Source: Hydractinia symbiolongicarpus
Taxonomy: Eukaryota; Cnidaria; Hydrozoa; Anthoathecata; Hydractiniidae
Length of the DNA stretch: 64,000 nt
Assembly: GCF_029227915.1 (NCBI RefSeq)
Contig: NC_079880.1
Span: 30,805,501 to 30,869,500, forward strand
Direction: 5' to 3'
Shown piece by piece: positions 42,501 through 56,362 of the stretch (position 1 is the stretch's first letter; each line of letters opens with the position of its first letter). Position numbers and translations under genes: made by a program. Below the pieces are notes generated by a model. It saw only the letters and a list, made by a program, of their open reading frames with translations, was not told where the DNA came from and searched no databases.

Positions 42501-44559
42501 CTTTTAAGCCACTTAATTCAATGAGTGCATAATAATGACGTAATTAATCACAACCTTCGCAGAGGTTAACACATGACTAATTGCTATGATAAAAATGTTT
42601 TGTTTTATTTATGTTCTTATGCGATAATGGTCCTAGTGTTAAAATTTAACATATATGGGATTATAATCAAAGTTTTATTATGTAGCATAAGTTTGCTTTA
42701 TTTATTTATCTAAGATGATCAGAAAGCAGGAAAATGAAGTAAAAGTTTTTTTTTTAGTTTCTGTCTGAAGGGTTAGTTAATGGATGTCATGTGTACAATG
42801 TTTTACGAAAAATCTTCTGGATATTTTTTAACTTAGAGTAGTATCCTACTTTATATTAAGAATTTAATTCAAAGTGGCTTGTTGACTTTAGTGACAATAT
42901 TATTGTGAAGTAGTCACCATGAACATTAATGTTGGACATGACTTAGACTAGGAATTATCATTTAATTTCACAAAAAGGATATATATGTATTATATCTATT
43001 TAATTTTTCGTTTATAGTTTATCTATAATTTTGTTTTCGCCTGCTTGTGTTTTTCAATTTTATTTCAATCTTCAATTTTTTCAGAAGATATAATACAAGA
43101 TAAATTTTATTTACTCCCTAGACATTTTATTGTGTTGCCACCTGTCCCATCACAACAAGAAAAACATTCAGCATTCTAATTGGATTCATACAAAAATGTT
43201 GATCTAGATTTCTTGCTGAGAATGACATCATAAAGAAATCTTTTATTAACAACATTTTCTTGTTACCTGTAACTAGCACATTTTTGTTACCAATATAACA
43301 AGACACAAAGTCAAATCGATTTGATTTACAAAATCAAGTTTGCATCCTGTTATTGGCAACAAAGTTATTTAAGATTAAAATGTTGTTAGTAAAAAAACTA
43401 TGGTATTAGCATCACAGTTTGACATTTTTGAATTGCAGAAATTAACATAAATTTGTTACCTGAAGTTGTCTTGTGCCCCACTGGCTTATTGTTTTGTATT
43501 ATAATGATACGGTTTGAATAAAAGCCCACTTGATTAGGGATATAGATATATATTTGGATGGCATCATCAATGACCCGTCGCTGTGAAAAGAAAAATCAGA
43601 AATTTGTTAACTCATTGCCATAGTGTATATAGAGCTTAGAAATGCTGATCGAAATAATGTAAACAATTGAGGAGTTATTACAATTTAATTTAACCCAGCT
43701 GTAGAAAAGTGGTCCCAGGTGGTCCTATAGATACTCTGCAGGGACCTTCTACAAATGCTGTTTCATGATGTAAGGGAATCGATACAAATTAAATCCATAC
43801 AAAACAAATTTCAACATGTTTTAAAAGGTTTTAATTCTGTTAAAAAGTTTTTTTTTATTTAGATGATTTTATCCCAATCTTTAGCAAAACAAATTGTCAA
43901 TTTATATTATTTTTGGGTTTTAAACTAAATCTTTTGAGTGAATTTAAGACATGTTTTTGAACAATTCAAGACAAATTTAAGCCGCTTTGAGACAGATTTT
44001 AGACGCATGTTTTTTGATAGGCATAAAGCTTATAGGCATATTCAGGTTCAAATACAGGAATCTTTTTAAGCATATCCTAAGCATATATTTCTTAGCCTTG
44101 GTGAAATCTTTTGTGTTTCTTTTTTTTGACATTTTAATTAGACACAGTCTTTTAATGCTTAATATAATTAACAACACCACCCTGTCTTGTGTAATTATAG
44201 CTAGTTACCCTTAGTTTTGTGGCTTTGCTTTTAAATCTAAAAACAGGACCATTTCATCATCTCATAAAAGTTTCACTTGGTTATAAAAAAATATGCCTCA
44301 ATGAACTTATCTCATAATGCATGAGGACAAATTCTAATATAAAGGAGCTGTTTTTGGGGGAGCCAAATTGGAACATAATTTGTAGACTATTCCTCTTTCC
44401 ACCCGTATTCAAGTTATATTTGGCCCCAAACTCAAAAGTCAATGCAATGACTTCGCTTATTAGCTTCAAGATAAATAATTTATTGTTTATAGCAATTCAA
44501 ATTGAAAAAAAGTACATGTCACCATACCCCTCACAAAAACAATTTCTGTGTTATTATAA

Positions 44560-45330
44560 AGAACTAGTCGATAAAGCCCGTGGAAAAATCCACTAAGGCG
44601 CAGAAGAACAATGAAAATATAGGTTGCTTTAGATTTTTTGCTGATGTCAGCAGTGCATATACAAAAAGAAAATTGGTGAAATTTAGTCATTTGTTGTCTG
44701 TAATGTGTAGAGGTTGAAACGCTGATTAAAATAATGTATAGTATCGTATGTTTTTGACAAACACCTAAGGAAATATAAGAGTTTAAAAATTTTGCTGACG
44801 TCAGCAAAGTCCCTACCAAAAGTTTCAAAAAAAATTTCTTTACAAATTCGTACACCTGTTGCATTCATCATATAGATCTTGAAACGCTGATCAAGAAAAT
44901 GTATAGGAACATAAACTTTTGACAAACGGTTGCAGAGATATTGGGGTTTGTAGGTTTTGTGATGACGTCATAAACCCGTCCAATCTTGAAACGGATTCAG
45001 GGACCCAAGTTTGGGAAACTTACCCAAATTGGTCCCAGGTGATCCCTAGTTACCCATGCGGTGAAAAATCATTGACGTCACCACCTCGTTTCCAAGTTAT
45101 TTGGCCTCAAAGTTTTAAGTGCACTGTAACAGCTTCATTAATTTAATATAGGATATTGACGTTAAAATAGTGTTATTGACGTTGCGCTGTAACGTCAGAA
45201 AATTTAACATATTAGACATGCATTTTTCGGTTACTTCAAAGAAAATTTCGGTAAGATCAAAGGAAAATGAACATATCCACTTTGCTTGTTAGAGAGACAC
45301 AGAACTGGCGTATTATTATATAGATACTGT
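44560..45330. repeat. Dispersed repeat with ~170-bp internal units
   Basis: Units starting near 44600 and 44770 share GCTGAYGTCAGCA, then CAACAAATGAC/CATTCATC-like spacing, then GAAACGCTGATYAARA, ATGTATAG and TTTTGACAAAC. Related copies lie at 43570-43760 and, inside an intron of the kinase gene, at 48410-48610. The 3' part carries GACGTCA sites and ends near GGCGTATTATTATATAGAT. Probably an uncatalogued non-autonomous transposon. Confidence 0.55.
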
Positions 45331-45406
45331 TTATAGCAAGTATTGTATTAATGCATGAAATTTACTTTTAGTTTTAATAAATTATATATGTAACAGAACA
45401 ACAAAC

Positions 45407-48400
45407 ATGAGAAGTATGAAAAGAAACTGGTTTCTGCTCTTTTGCACTATACATTGTTTTCAAGCAGGTGAGTTTTGCTATCAGTCTTGTATTAGTTGAT
45501 ATTTAGCCTCTTTTTAAAAATGTTTATTTCTTGTACACAGATGTGCAAAGATATAACAACTGGGGGGGCTGCATAATATTTTGCAAGTTTTTGAAACTGT
45601 TAATAGGATTTTGTAAACAACCACAGTATAATGAAAACCATAATATTTTACTTTATTTATTTTTTGAAAGAAATAAAATTTGATTCAAGTAGCGTAAAGT
45701 TTGGTTGTGTTTGCAGCTGAGATTTTTAGAATTCACTCTACTTAGCCATGGATAGGAGACATTTTATGGTGACAGCATGATTTCTAAATATTATATTTAA
45801 CACAGCCAAATTTGATAGTATTTTACATATTTGACATGGTATATTATGTTCGTATACATGCTAAAAACATTTTTTGGAATATGGATATTCAGAATTTTGA
45901 AAATAAACATTTATGGTTTCTAATTTTTATAAGATTTTAATACTGTGCAACTTCAACTTTGTAAGAGTATTTGGGATTATAAATGATGATAAATAATTCA
46001 GTGACATGAAATGATAATAAACAATCCACTAAAAGTAATTTTCTGAATTTCTTTCATTTTCTAGCCTTTGGTATAACATTAAAAGACAGCAGCGATCCAA
46101 TATCTGCTGTTGAGGGAGCGACGGTTACATTAATATGTAGTTTTAACTCTTCAAAAGATGTTGTATTTGAATGGAAACATGAGGGAACGACTGTGAAAAC
46201 CTCAGATACTGTGTATGAAGGTAAAATATCAAACACAATGAGGCAACTGATTATTAAGAATGTGAAGCTTCAGAATGAAGGAAGTTACACCTGCACTGGT
46301 TCTAATAGTGAAGGAACAGCGCAAGGACTCATCAAGTTAAAAATTATCAGAAGTGGGTGCTTTAGTTTGTAATATTTTTCTTTTTCCTGCTGATCTATTG
46401 ATAGGTTTTTAAGTTTAGACCTGGACTTCTGCTTAGTCAGCTTAAAAGTAGGTCACCCACAACAGGCAAAGTCAGGAATGGTTTGAATATCTATACTTGG
46501 ATTATAGCTGCAGCATTAAGCAGATTTAAGGAATTCTAAAATTTGTCATCAGACTCGGTAAATCTCCAACTGTTGTTTTTTTAGTTAAACCAGATATTCT
46601 TGACATACCACAGCAGTACTTGAGTAAAAACTCCAGATATACAATTAATTGCTCTGCACCTAATGCTTCACCAAAGCCAACATACGTTTGGTCCAGAAAG
46701 AATGCTTTTTTTGATGCGAAACATGTCAAGGATCATGGGAACGGTTCATTAACAATAAATAGTATGAGAGAACAAGACGAAGGTGAATATACATGTGAAG
46801 CCAAAAATAGTGCAGGCGTGGATTCAGAAAAGTTTAAACTGACCTTAGTTAATTCAAGTAAGTATTTTGAAAGTATTACCATGGTATTGTCAGAGTAACA
46901 TAAAAAAGTCACTATACATATACATGTACACAGTACATAAATTGTAAAAGTTTATGCGTCAACACTTTATTTTTTACGTTTTGTGTGCGTTATCTTAATT
47001 TTCTAAAGCAGCAGATACTTAATGTTAAAAAGCATGGAAGTTCTTATCTCTTAACCAGAAACATAGTACAATAAACTCTCCATAATCCAACTTCTCTTTA
47101 ATTCAAACAATTTTCTGGCATGACCTTTAGTGACTGGCCATAAATTTTAACCTCCATATTTGGGATATTTTTTGTCCTAAAAATCTCTTTTGAGAATTTG
47201 CACTTTTGCTTAGCATTTTTGAGTATCCACTAACAGCCCTTTGTGAGTAAATTCATTCTATTTAGGATTCAAGCCTTATTTTGTACTCCATTTTCAGATT
47301 GGTAAAAGTTTTTTAACAGTAACATCATGCATTTAAAGAAAATTTTAAAATGTGTTTTGACAGACGCACATGTTGTGTGCTAGGCACACTTTGTGTCGCA
47401 TTGGTCTGTGTTTCAGCTAATATCTGCCCTAAACAAACCTGTACCATTAGATTCCATACTTTTTAGAAGAAACGCCCATTCTCTATTGTTTTCACATGTT
47501 TTTTTAAACCAACATGCGAACAACTTTTCGATATAGAATCTTACTATCCCTCAAAAAATTTGCGGAATCTCTGCAATACAGAATGTTGCATTTTAAGGCT
47601 GTTTATAAACAAACAACTTTTACTGCCTGACAAGCGACATGCAAAGTCTAACTAAAGTTTGATGCTCTATTAACTTAAAATTAAATTAATTTGAAAAATA
47701 ATTAGATTAAAATAAACATCTAATGCTTTTATAGCTGTTTGGTTGAAAGAACTGCAAAGTATGCAAAAAAAAGCAGGAGAAAGTTTCACACTCGAAGTAA
47801 GTTTGGTAGCTGCAATAGACATTGCCAAGATGATCTGGCTAAAGGACAGAAATGTTGTTCCTCACGATAGATATTCTCTAGAAGTAGCAGGAGCAAAGTA
47901 TACATCGAGGTTAAGATTCGACAAAGTTAATATTGACGATGCTGGTGAATATGGAGTAACAGTGGAATATACACAATTATCAGGGCCAACAAAATATGCT
48001 AATTTAACAATTTTATGTAAGCATTTTTTTTGTTTTTCTGGAATGACAACTACTAGTGACTTAATTTTGGCACCAGCCTACAAATCTTAAAGTCCGTTCC
48101 CACAAGTTGTATTATAGTATTTCGTGCACATTTTGAATTTGTCAGAGTTCAAAACGGCAAACTTAGGATCTTAGGTTATTTGATTGAAACCAAACTCTAA
48201 GTTGTGCTAATTGTAGTGTCGTTAGCCTGGCTCTTTTTCCCAATATATCTGTACTTTGCGGGATCTGACTTGGATTATTGAAATACTGCTTGGCATACCT
48301 AAAAGTATACAAAATAGTTTCATTTTTGCAGCCTGCAGGCTGTAAAGTATTGCCAGCTTTAAATAATGCCTAAAACCAACTGGTGCGACAATTTATCCAA

Positions 48401-51400
48401 TGATTGTAGTAGTTGTCTTGGGCAAAAGAACAATGGAGACATTCATTTTTAAAGTTCTGATGATGTCAGCAATGGCCAGTCCAGAACGTTGTTAACCCTT
48501 TGCATCTATTGTGTAGAGCTTAAAACGCTGCTTAAAATATTGTATAAGATCGAGTACTTTCAACGAATGGTTAAGGTGATAAGTCTGTTGATGAAGTTGA
48601 AAAATGAATTTATAAAAAGTGCACATTCCTGTGAAAAGTATTTCTAGTGACAGAATTTTTTTTACCTTGTTTTGGAATAATACCACCAATTCATTGTACA
48701 TTTTTATGATTTAGCAAAGCCAATTGTAGACATTGGTGAGGGTGACGAAGTAACCATATCGGAAGGATCGAAAACAATCTTTGTTTGCATGGTGCAAGCA
48801 TATCCAGCACCTACCAAAGTTCAATGGCTAAGAAATAATACTGTCATACCAAAATCAGATCTCAGTCAAACCATATCTGTAACTGGTTTGCGAACTACAA
48901 TAATGCTGCAAATGAACAAAGTGATGTTTGATGATGGTGGAGATTACAAGTGTTCTGCTACAAATTCAGAAGGAGAGGGTTCGGCAACTGTCAAACTGAT
49001 TGTAGAAGGTTCGTATCTTCACTGTTCATGCTTAAAGTTAAATTTATTGATTGCGTTGCAAATGGTTAATAAAAAATTAATTAGTAAATTGGTTTCTTTA
49101 ACAGTACATATCATATGCACATTCATAATTTTAATATTTACGATTCCAAAGATGACTTAGTTTCTTGTTATTTCATGTTTGCATTTACCTTGTGTATTGT
49201 AATGTGGATAAAACTGTTTTTATGATGTTTTAAAAGGTTGTGTGTACAAATTGATTTTCTTATCTCCAGCTGTTGCAGGTCCTTCAGAGAAAGATAACAA
49301 TAAAACAGTTCTCATCGTGGTGGTTGTGGTCAGTGTTGTCATCATTCTACTCATTGTTGTTTTCGTCTTCTTGTACATAAGATTTAAAGAAGCATGGTGT
49401 GGAGGGTACACTGACGCTAATGGAACATTTTATACTGACTTAGTGGTAAGTGTCTATGGGCGGTTTGCATTGAAACACTTTGACAAGCTAACAGATTCCT
49501 GTATTTTGATAACTACCCTTCATGAAATCCTCGGGAAAACTGCACTCAAAATAAAAGGCGTATTTTTAAGATATTCTATATGCTGATGTCTTTCAGCCCT
49601 CTTTTATATACATAATGGCTTGCGATTTAATATAAACAAGAAGCCTAACGGGCTTAAACAGTTTCCGCAACGAAAGCAATATAATAAAACGCAAAGGAGG
49701 AATGTTCGTGTGAATATTCATGATCAGATTATTCGATCAAGGCGTTTTGGATTTAATTATAAATTGGAGCCTCGGTAGACTTGCTTTTATTCACAACTTA
49801 AACTTAAATAAATAAAAACCAATAACGCCATAGAAATTTATATCTCTCATCCTCACGCTGACACCAATATGAAAGCCTGCGCACGAAGCTAAGAGCGATA
49901 ATATTTTTTATAGTGACGGTGATACCCTCAGTGTGTCTGTGTGTCTTTTTTAAAACAGTGAAACAAACTTTTTTTTATCAAAAAAGATTTTAAGGACCAA
50001 TTATTAAAAACAAGGTGACCTATATAGAGAAAATTGTTTTAAAAAGAGAGAGAATATTAAGTTAATAAGTCTGTGTTTTGTCGAGACTTGCAAGAAATGC
50101 TGAATGGTTAGGATTTGGAAATCACACAATTTCCCCTCGGAGAGGGCGCAAAAATAATAAAAAAAGGTTGTACAACAAGATTAAAAAGAAACGTATGATA
50201 GTTCTGTGATGCTCTAATTCCAGAGCGAAGTATGAGCCATCCCAGTTCTATTTAAGCAAGTCTTGCAGCCAGAGAGAAAGAGGATGGTAATTTATTATAA
50301 ACATTTTCTGGGTAATGATTCAATGGTATTGTTTCATTTAAACATATTCTTAATACTTCTTTCAGCAAGAAGAAAAAGACGCGTCGTGCTTAGCAGACAT
50401 CGAGAAGAATCCATACTCAATAAAGAAGAACATCAACATTTCAATGAAACATGCCGATCGTAGCGGTTCTGTCAGTACCAATGGAAGACTCTTCTCAGAT
50501 ACGTCGAGAGCACCTCCATCAAAAGGTCGTAGCTTAAGTCGCAGTTTGAAAATGTCGTTGAAATCACCCAATGCTAGTGTGTCTGAGAATCATTACGCGC
50601 CGCTAGGTAGGACTGATAGAAGAGGAAGTTCCTCATTTTATGTCAGCTGATTAAACTCAGCTACTAACTTAAAATATTGTTTCAATAAGCCATCTTATGT
50701 AGGGATGTCAGAGAGATGTCATTCCAGTCAGAGAAAACCTAAAAACTAGCTGGCCACGCTCTGCATAAGTTCTGTCCGGTTTTTTATACTTTTTATACTT
50801 TAAAAAAATCCAAAAGTTTAAAAAAATTTCTATAAATAAATTTATATTTCAGACACGATTTCTAGTCAAGGTAAAGCCATCGAGTTTAAACATATTACAT
50901 TCGATGAAATGCTTGGTACAGGCGAGTACGGGCTAGTGAATGGTGGTCGTATAATTGACAGTGAAGACAGTGTGGTGTATAAAGACGTCTCAATCAAAAT
51001 GTTGAAAGGTACCTTCACCTTAGCTTTTGTGTATCTTGTTCGTAGTTACAGTGTTGCTTGGTGGTTGTCTTTTTTGCGCTGTCAATATGTGAAATTTTTG
51101 ATGAATCTGGATTAAGAGCATCCATAGTAAGAAAAAGATTCCAGTTGAATTTTTTGAATGTGTAGAAATATTGGTAAATAAGGGAGATTCAGTTTGGTCC
51201 CTGTTTCTTCCCCTCAGTAAAGTTGTATGACTAATCAAGGTACTGATACTGTATACTGTAACGGATGCGTGAGTTGGCCTTCTTTTAGTTCCACCTGAAG
51301 TTCAGTAATTCATATATAACGTCCTCCACATATTGCCCTCTCCACCGTGTTTTGTTTTTTAATTTTACAATTTTTTTGTTATCAACATAGAGGAAGCATC

Positions 51401-54400
51401 TGCCCAAGAGCGCCGTGACATATTAGCTGAGCTTCGTATGATGCGCAGAATTTCAAAACATCCCAACGTGATAGCTTTTGTTGGATGGTGCATTACTGAT
51501 GGTATGTAGAAATTTGTTATTTTTTATTATTCATTTTTTAAAAAGATCAACTGTCAATTATCAGGAACTTTTCATCTTCTTCTAAACTTTTGTCAAAACC
51601 TCTTAATATTTGTAATGCTTTTTATTCTTTTTCAATGTTCTTTCCTTAAATATCTAAAATATCACCTCAAAATATCAATTAAAAACTTTTACATCTATGG
51701 CTACCATGTATACAAACGTTATTCCAAAACATTGTTATCTTCACTTGTCTATTAATACCCGAGGAGGTATATTTAGTAGTCACGACAACTGTACTATTTT
51801 TGCTCTCAATGTTCTATTGATTTTTAAATCGAAAATATTTTCCCGCAACCTGTATTTTAGACAACGTGTACGTAATTGAAGAATACGCGCCCTATGGTAG
51901 TTTATTGACGTTCTTGCGCACCCAAAGATCGCTAAGTCAGAGCACTGAATCGTTGGATCAACTTCCTCCTGAAGACAGAGTGGATGCTAAAACATTGTTG
52001 TCCTTTAGTTGGCAGATTGCATCAGGCATGGACCATTTAGCTAATTTGCAGGTCGGTAACTGTGTTCGATTTCAAATAAGAGTCAGGCAAATATTATTTT
52101 CGACTTTTTTTATTTTGGTTACACTCTGTAATTAACCCTGATTTGCAGTTCACGTCAGCGAAATCTGGGTTGATTTAGACTTTATAATTGTGGACAGGAC
52201 AAAAAAATATAATTGTCGACAGGACAAAAAAAGAGAATTAGCGTTTTGATTTGATAAGTCGTAAACCACGTTGAGAATTTCTTGCTGACGCGAAAAAGAG
52301 ATGGAATGGAAACACGAAAAGACTGAAAGTCCTCCTAAGTTGATTTTTTTTAAAAAACATGGCTACAAGCAGCGAAATTTCTCAGGAGAGGACTGTCTAC
52401 AAGAAATATCTGTGTTTACTGGTTTCGCTAGATAAATATATAAGCGCTCGTCCCTCTAAATAACTCCCCTTGAAGCTCCAAATATGTCAACACAATTCAT
52501 AACATCAATTGTTGCGTGCAATACATCAATATTGTTTACGTTTTGTTCTTAGGTGGTCCATCGTGACCTTGCTTGCCGCAATATTTATTTGGGTCATGAG
52601 AAGACGTGTAAAATATCTGAATATGGACTTTGTCGAGACATCTACGCTGAAAATGTTTACAGAAAAACCACAGGGGTGAGTAGGCAAGATATATTTTAGA
52701 AAACACCGGTTGCAAGGAAGGTGTTTAAAACACCAATGTTTGTAGCTTGCGTTGCATGGTCTGAATTTATTTATTTCGCACCTCAATGTAAAAAAAACCC
52801 TTTTCTAAGTGGTTCTGTGAGATAAATGTTAAAAAATTTTAGGTGATGATAATAAAATAATAGAAAATATAATGGACTGAAAGCATAAATATAATAAGGT
52901 TAAAAAAGAAAAAAACTGTGCAAACGAAATGAAGGTTTGGTCTGTCGAAAAGAAGGAAGAAACCGTTAGACATTTCGTCTAAAAATCCGTGTATTTGGAA
53001 AAAAATACGTTTCGTGAATTCTGCGCATCTTTCACCAGTTTTTTTGTGTGAAATGCTTTAACAATTAACCATGGGAATAACATTTGGAACAGATGACTAT
53101 CGTTCGTTGTGACGAGCTGCCAATAGAAAGTATATGACATAAATACATCTTTTTCGTTCTAGGGCCAACTTCCTGTACGATGGATGGCACGCGAAGCTGT
53201 TTTTGATGGACAATATACAACCAAGTCAGATGTGTAAGTATTATTTTAGCGCGCTTTTAAAATAAATGTGCTTAAACGTAAAATCTTACCTGGTGCGAAG
53301 AAAACAACAACATGATTTCAAATGAATGAGCCAACGAAGTATTGATATTTATTCTTAAAAAAAATGGAAGTTTTTACGTCACGAGTCAGTTGCAAAGAAC
53401 GGTTGGTTTTCTTAATGATAACCACAATAACCAAAAATATTAATATTCATGCAAATTTGTTTCGAGTTTAAAACTTTGACACCATATCCTACATGCATTG
53501 ATGAACTAGTCCGTACAGTATATCAAATAATTCCAATACGTAATGTCGTGCGTCAGAAAACACAATTTTGAAGAATAGAAATTAATCAGATATTTTCTAC
53601 TCCTTTAAAACAAAACTTAAGAAAAAATCCTCCTTAATCCAAATAACTTTTTTAACTTAATCAGGAAAACGGCTTTTTTTTTTGCTTTAGTTGGTCGTTC
53701 GGCGTTTTAATATGGGAGTTAGCTACTCTCGGAAAAATCCCTTATCCTGGGATTGTCCGAACTGAACAACTGTTGGACGAGTTAGAATCTGGATACCATA
53801 TGGAAAACCCTGGGCACATTTCAACAGATTTGTAAGTCTCATTCAACATTTCTATCATATGGTTTATATTATGAGGGTGAATATTGGTTTGATATCATAC
53901 TTACTTAATTTTAGGTACCTTTTGATGAATTCATGTTGGGCACACGAGCCAGAAAGCCGTCCGACATTTGCGAAGTTGCGATCACAACTAGGTGATTTTA
54001 TGAATGAGCAAGACGACGTAAGTTTACTCTCTTATTTGTTTTGTGGTCGTTATACAAAACACATCGATTAGAAAAGTAGTTTCGGCGGGTGTGTTTCGTT
54101 CACACGGCAAGACGGGGTTTCGTATCACAATTATCATAAAATTCCCCCATTTGGTATACCATTTTTCCTCACTAAAAAAAATACTTATCACAATTATTGG
54201 TAAACTCCACTTACAATCCTTCCGTACAGACGACATAAGTCCTTTTAGCTAGCAAGCAAAGCGCTGTTGTGCGTTCTTTATATAGCACAGCACTGACTGG
54301 ATTTTCTTACATGACGGGAATTAAGTCTACCAATCACATAGTGTTTTTAATTAAAAATACAACTGGCCTTTTAAATAAATTTAGGCAGAAGCAACTGTGC

Positions 54401-54687
54401 TATAAACTAGATATTTAACATTATATGATGCGTTTATTAATTTTTACAGTTCATTTGTTTATCCGTCAATTATATGCTGACATATGCAATAATTGTGAGT
54501 TACTTTAATCTTGAGAATTCTTTCTTAGATACATATCGATCTTCAGAAGTTATTCGAGCAGGAATACCGAGACAGCGACGATTACTTAAAATCGCCTACA
54601 GAGGACTTCCATCTCCCGCCTTCATTTCAAGCTACTGGAAACGAGCTAGCAGAAGATCCACAAACTATATCTGCGGTCAATGCTTAA
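45407..54687 (+). CDS. Receptor tyrosine kinase, four Ig domains, FGFR-like kinase with altered DFG
   Basis: Fifteen exons: 45407-45467, 46065-46352, 46585-46857, 47735-48016, 48715-49008, 49270-49445, 50366-50606, 50853-51008, 51391-51501, 51861-52051, 52553-52675, 53163-53233, 53691-53831, 53915-54017, 54529-54687. All junctions are GT/AG and in phase, giving 889 residues. Signal peptide ([13 protein letters not shown]), four Ig-like domains each on one phase-1 exon, membrane helix at residues ~413-436, juxtamembrane Ser-rich region, kinase from ~553. Kinase motifs: LGTGEYGLV (560-567), VSIK (Lys587), Glu604, HRDLACRN (694-701), then KISEYGL where DFG is expected (714-716), [11 protein letters not shown] with ARE for APE (741-743), [24 protein letters not shown]. 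The LPVRWMA and HRDLACRN motifs mark a tyrosine kinase; overall pattern closest to FGFR/VEGFR. The third Ig domain lacks its Cys pair. Asp-to-Glu in DFG suggests weak or absent catalysis. Confidence 0.9.
48410..48610. repeat. Copy of the dispersed repeat inside kinase intron 4
   Basis: Shares GATGATGTCAGCAATGGC, TGTGTAGAGCTTAAAACGCT and GTATAAGATCGAG-type blocks with 43570-43760 and 44560-45330. It lies in the intron between the third and fourth Ig exons. Confidence 0.5.
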
Positions 54688-55695
54688 AAGATCAGCTGGC
54701 GTAACGAGTCTATTTTAAACTACCTCTGTTAATCGATTGCACTCGATTAGTCAGTTTCATCGTAGGGAATTCGATTCCTTAGGCTTGTCTCGATACATTT
54801 ATTTAAAATTTTAAGGTCTAGACAAAAGTAGTCCTATCTTCTCTGTTGTTTTTGAACATTAAGAATGATTTTTCATTCGCTACAATGTTCAATCCTTCAA
54901 CAAAGGACATGCAACACATCAAAATGAAGATATGCATTAGTTAGATATAAAATACAGACCACGTCCACGGTGCTTGTTGCTTCTTTTGGCTGATTTATAT
55001 TTCCAAAAAAGGCAAGAAAAAAGTAACGTTAAATTTGTTTTTTATTTGCGCCGCAGAGAATATAACACTTTTTGACAAAAGTTTTTGATACATATAATTT
55101 ATTTTTCTGTAAATTTAGTGTTTAAATGTTTGTTTTGTAGAAATTATTTATAACTGCCATTATTTCTTGTTTCGTGTACTGATGATGTAGCTTCTTTTTC
55201 TCAGTCTGTGCTTTTCGCTTTTTTTTTCTTCGTTATATTAGATCTCTATAAGTTTTTTATTTTATTTTTATATATTTTCTTGGTTTCATATCACACTATG
55301 TTTTTGAACAAGACGCAATTACCAATTTTCTACTGAACTTTTCGTCATTAAAGATCCCTTAAAAAGTAAAAAATTAATTTAAATTTTTCGTGTTAATAAG
55401 TTCATTCGTTGACTTCCATTTTGAACTGTCAAATCAGTTGATTCAGCTGATTAGCGTGATCTTCTGAGAATAGCCTAAGCGTGATCTTTCAATCGTCGCT
55501 CGCGCTTTTTGCTGTTACTTCGTATATCGTCTCTCCTAAATGTCATACTTGTATTGTTTTTGTTACCCTTTTACATCAGGATTATTTTTATACATAAAAA
55601 TGTACATAGCTTTAACTGTATTTGCAAAAAAAAAGTTTTTGTTATTATTTGCCTCGCAAGTTATGTATTCCTAAGTTTATTTATTGCGACCACAG
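54688..55695. other. 3' flank of the kinase gene
   Basis: AT-rich, no gene. It presumably contains the 3' untranslated region; I cannot fix the polyadenylation site because several AATAAA-like sequences are possible. Confidence 0.4.
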
Positions 55696-56362
55696 GTTAA
55701 CTTGCTGTGAACAACCGTCTGGGATTCAACTTACTGTGTACTAGCTAACTTGCTGTGAAGAACCGTGTGCGATTAAACTTAACCGTGCACTGGCTAACTT
55801 GCTGTGACCAACCGTTTATGATTTAACTTCCGTGTACCGGCTTTACTTGCTGTCAACAACCGTCTGCAATTCAACTTAGCTATGTACCGGCTAACTTGCT
55901 GTCAACAACCGTCTGCAATTCAACTTAGCTATGTACCGGCTAACTTGCTGTGAACAACCGTCTGCAATTCAACTTAGCTATGTACCAGCTAACTTGCTGT
56001 GAACAACCGTCTGCGATTCAACTTAACTATGTACCAGCTAACTTGCTGTGAACAACCGTCTGCAATTCAACTTAGCTATGTACCAGCTAACTTGCTGTGA
56101 ACAACCGTGTGCGATTAAACTTAACCGTGCACTGGCTAACTTGCTGTGAACAACCGTTTATGATTTAACTTCCGTGTACCGGCTTTACTTGCTGTCAACA
56201 ACCGTCTGCAATTCAACTTAGCTATGTACCGGCTAACTTGCTGTGAACAACCGTCTGCAATTCAACTTAGCTATGTACCGGCTAACTTGCTGTGAACAAC
56301 CGTCTGCGATTCAACTTAACTATGTACCAACTAACTTGCTGTGAAGAGCCGTGTGCGATTTA

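Larger units (their letters stand above)
36947..45406. other. Intergenic DNA, about 8.5 kb, repeats but no gene
   Basis: Strongly AT-rich. No splice-bounded exon or conserved frame found. Contents: a CTACTACA array (37735-37985); AT-rich stretches (38500-38770); GATA microsatellites (about 38420-38433 and 39482-39505); two related CAGGGNAAAGGAATTTTT segments (39225 and 39705); short palindromes (40539-40563 and CACTCGTAAA/TTTACGAGTG at 41254-41277); and copies of a dispersed repeat at 43570-43760 and 44560-45330. Between about 41300 and 43550 I see nothing but AT-rich DNA. Confidence 0.5.
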
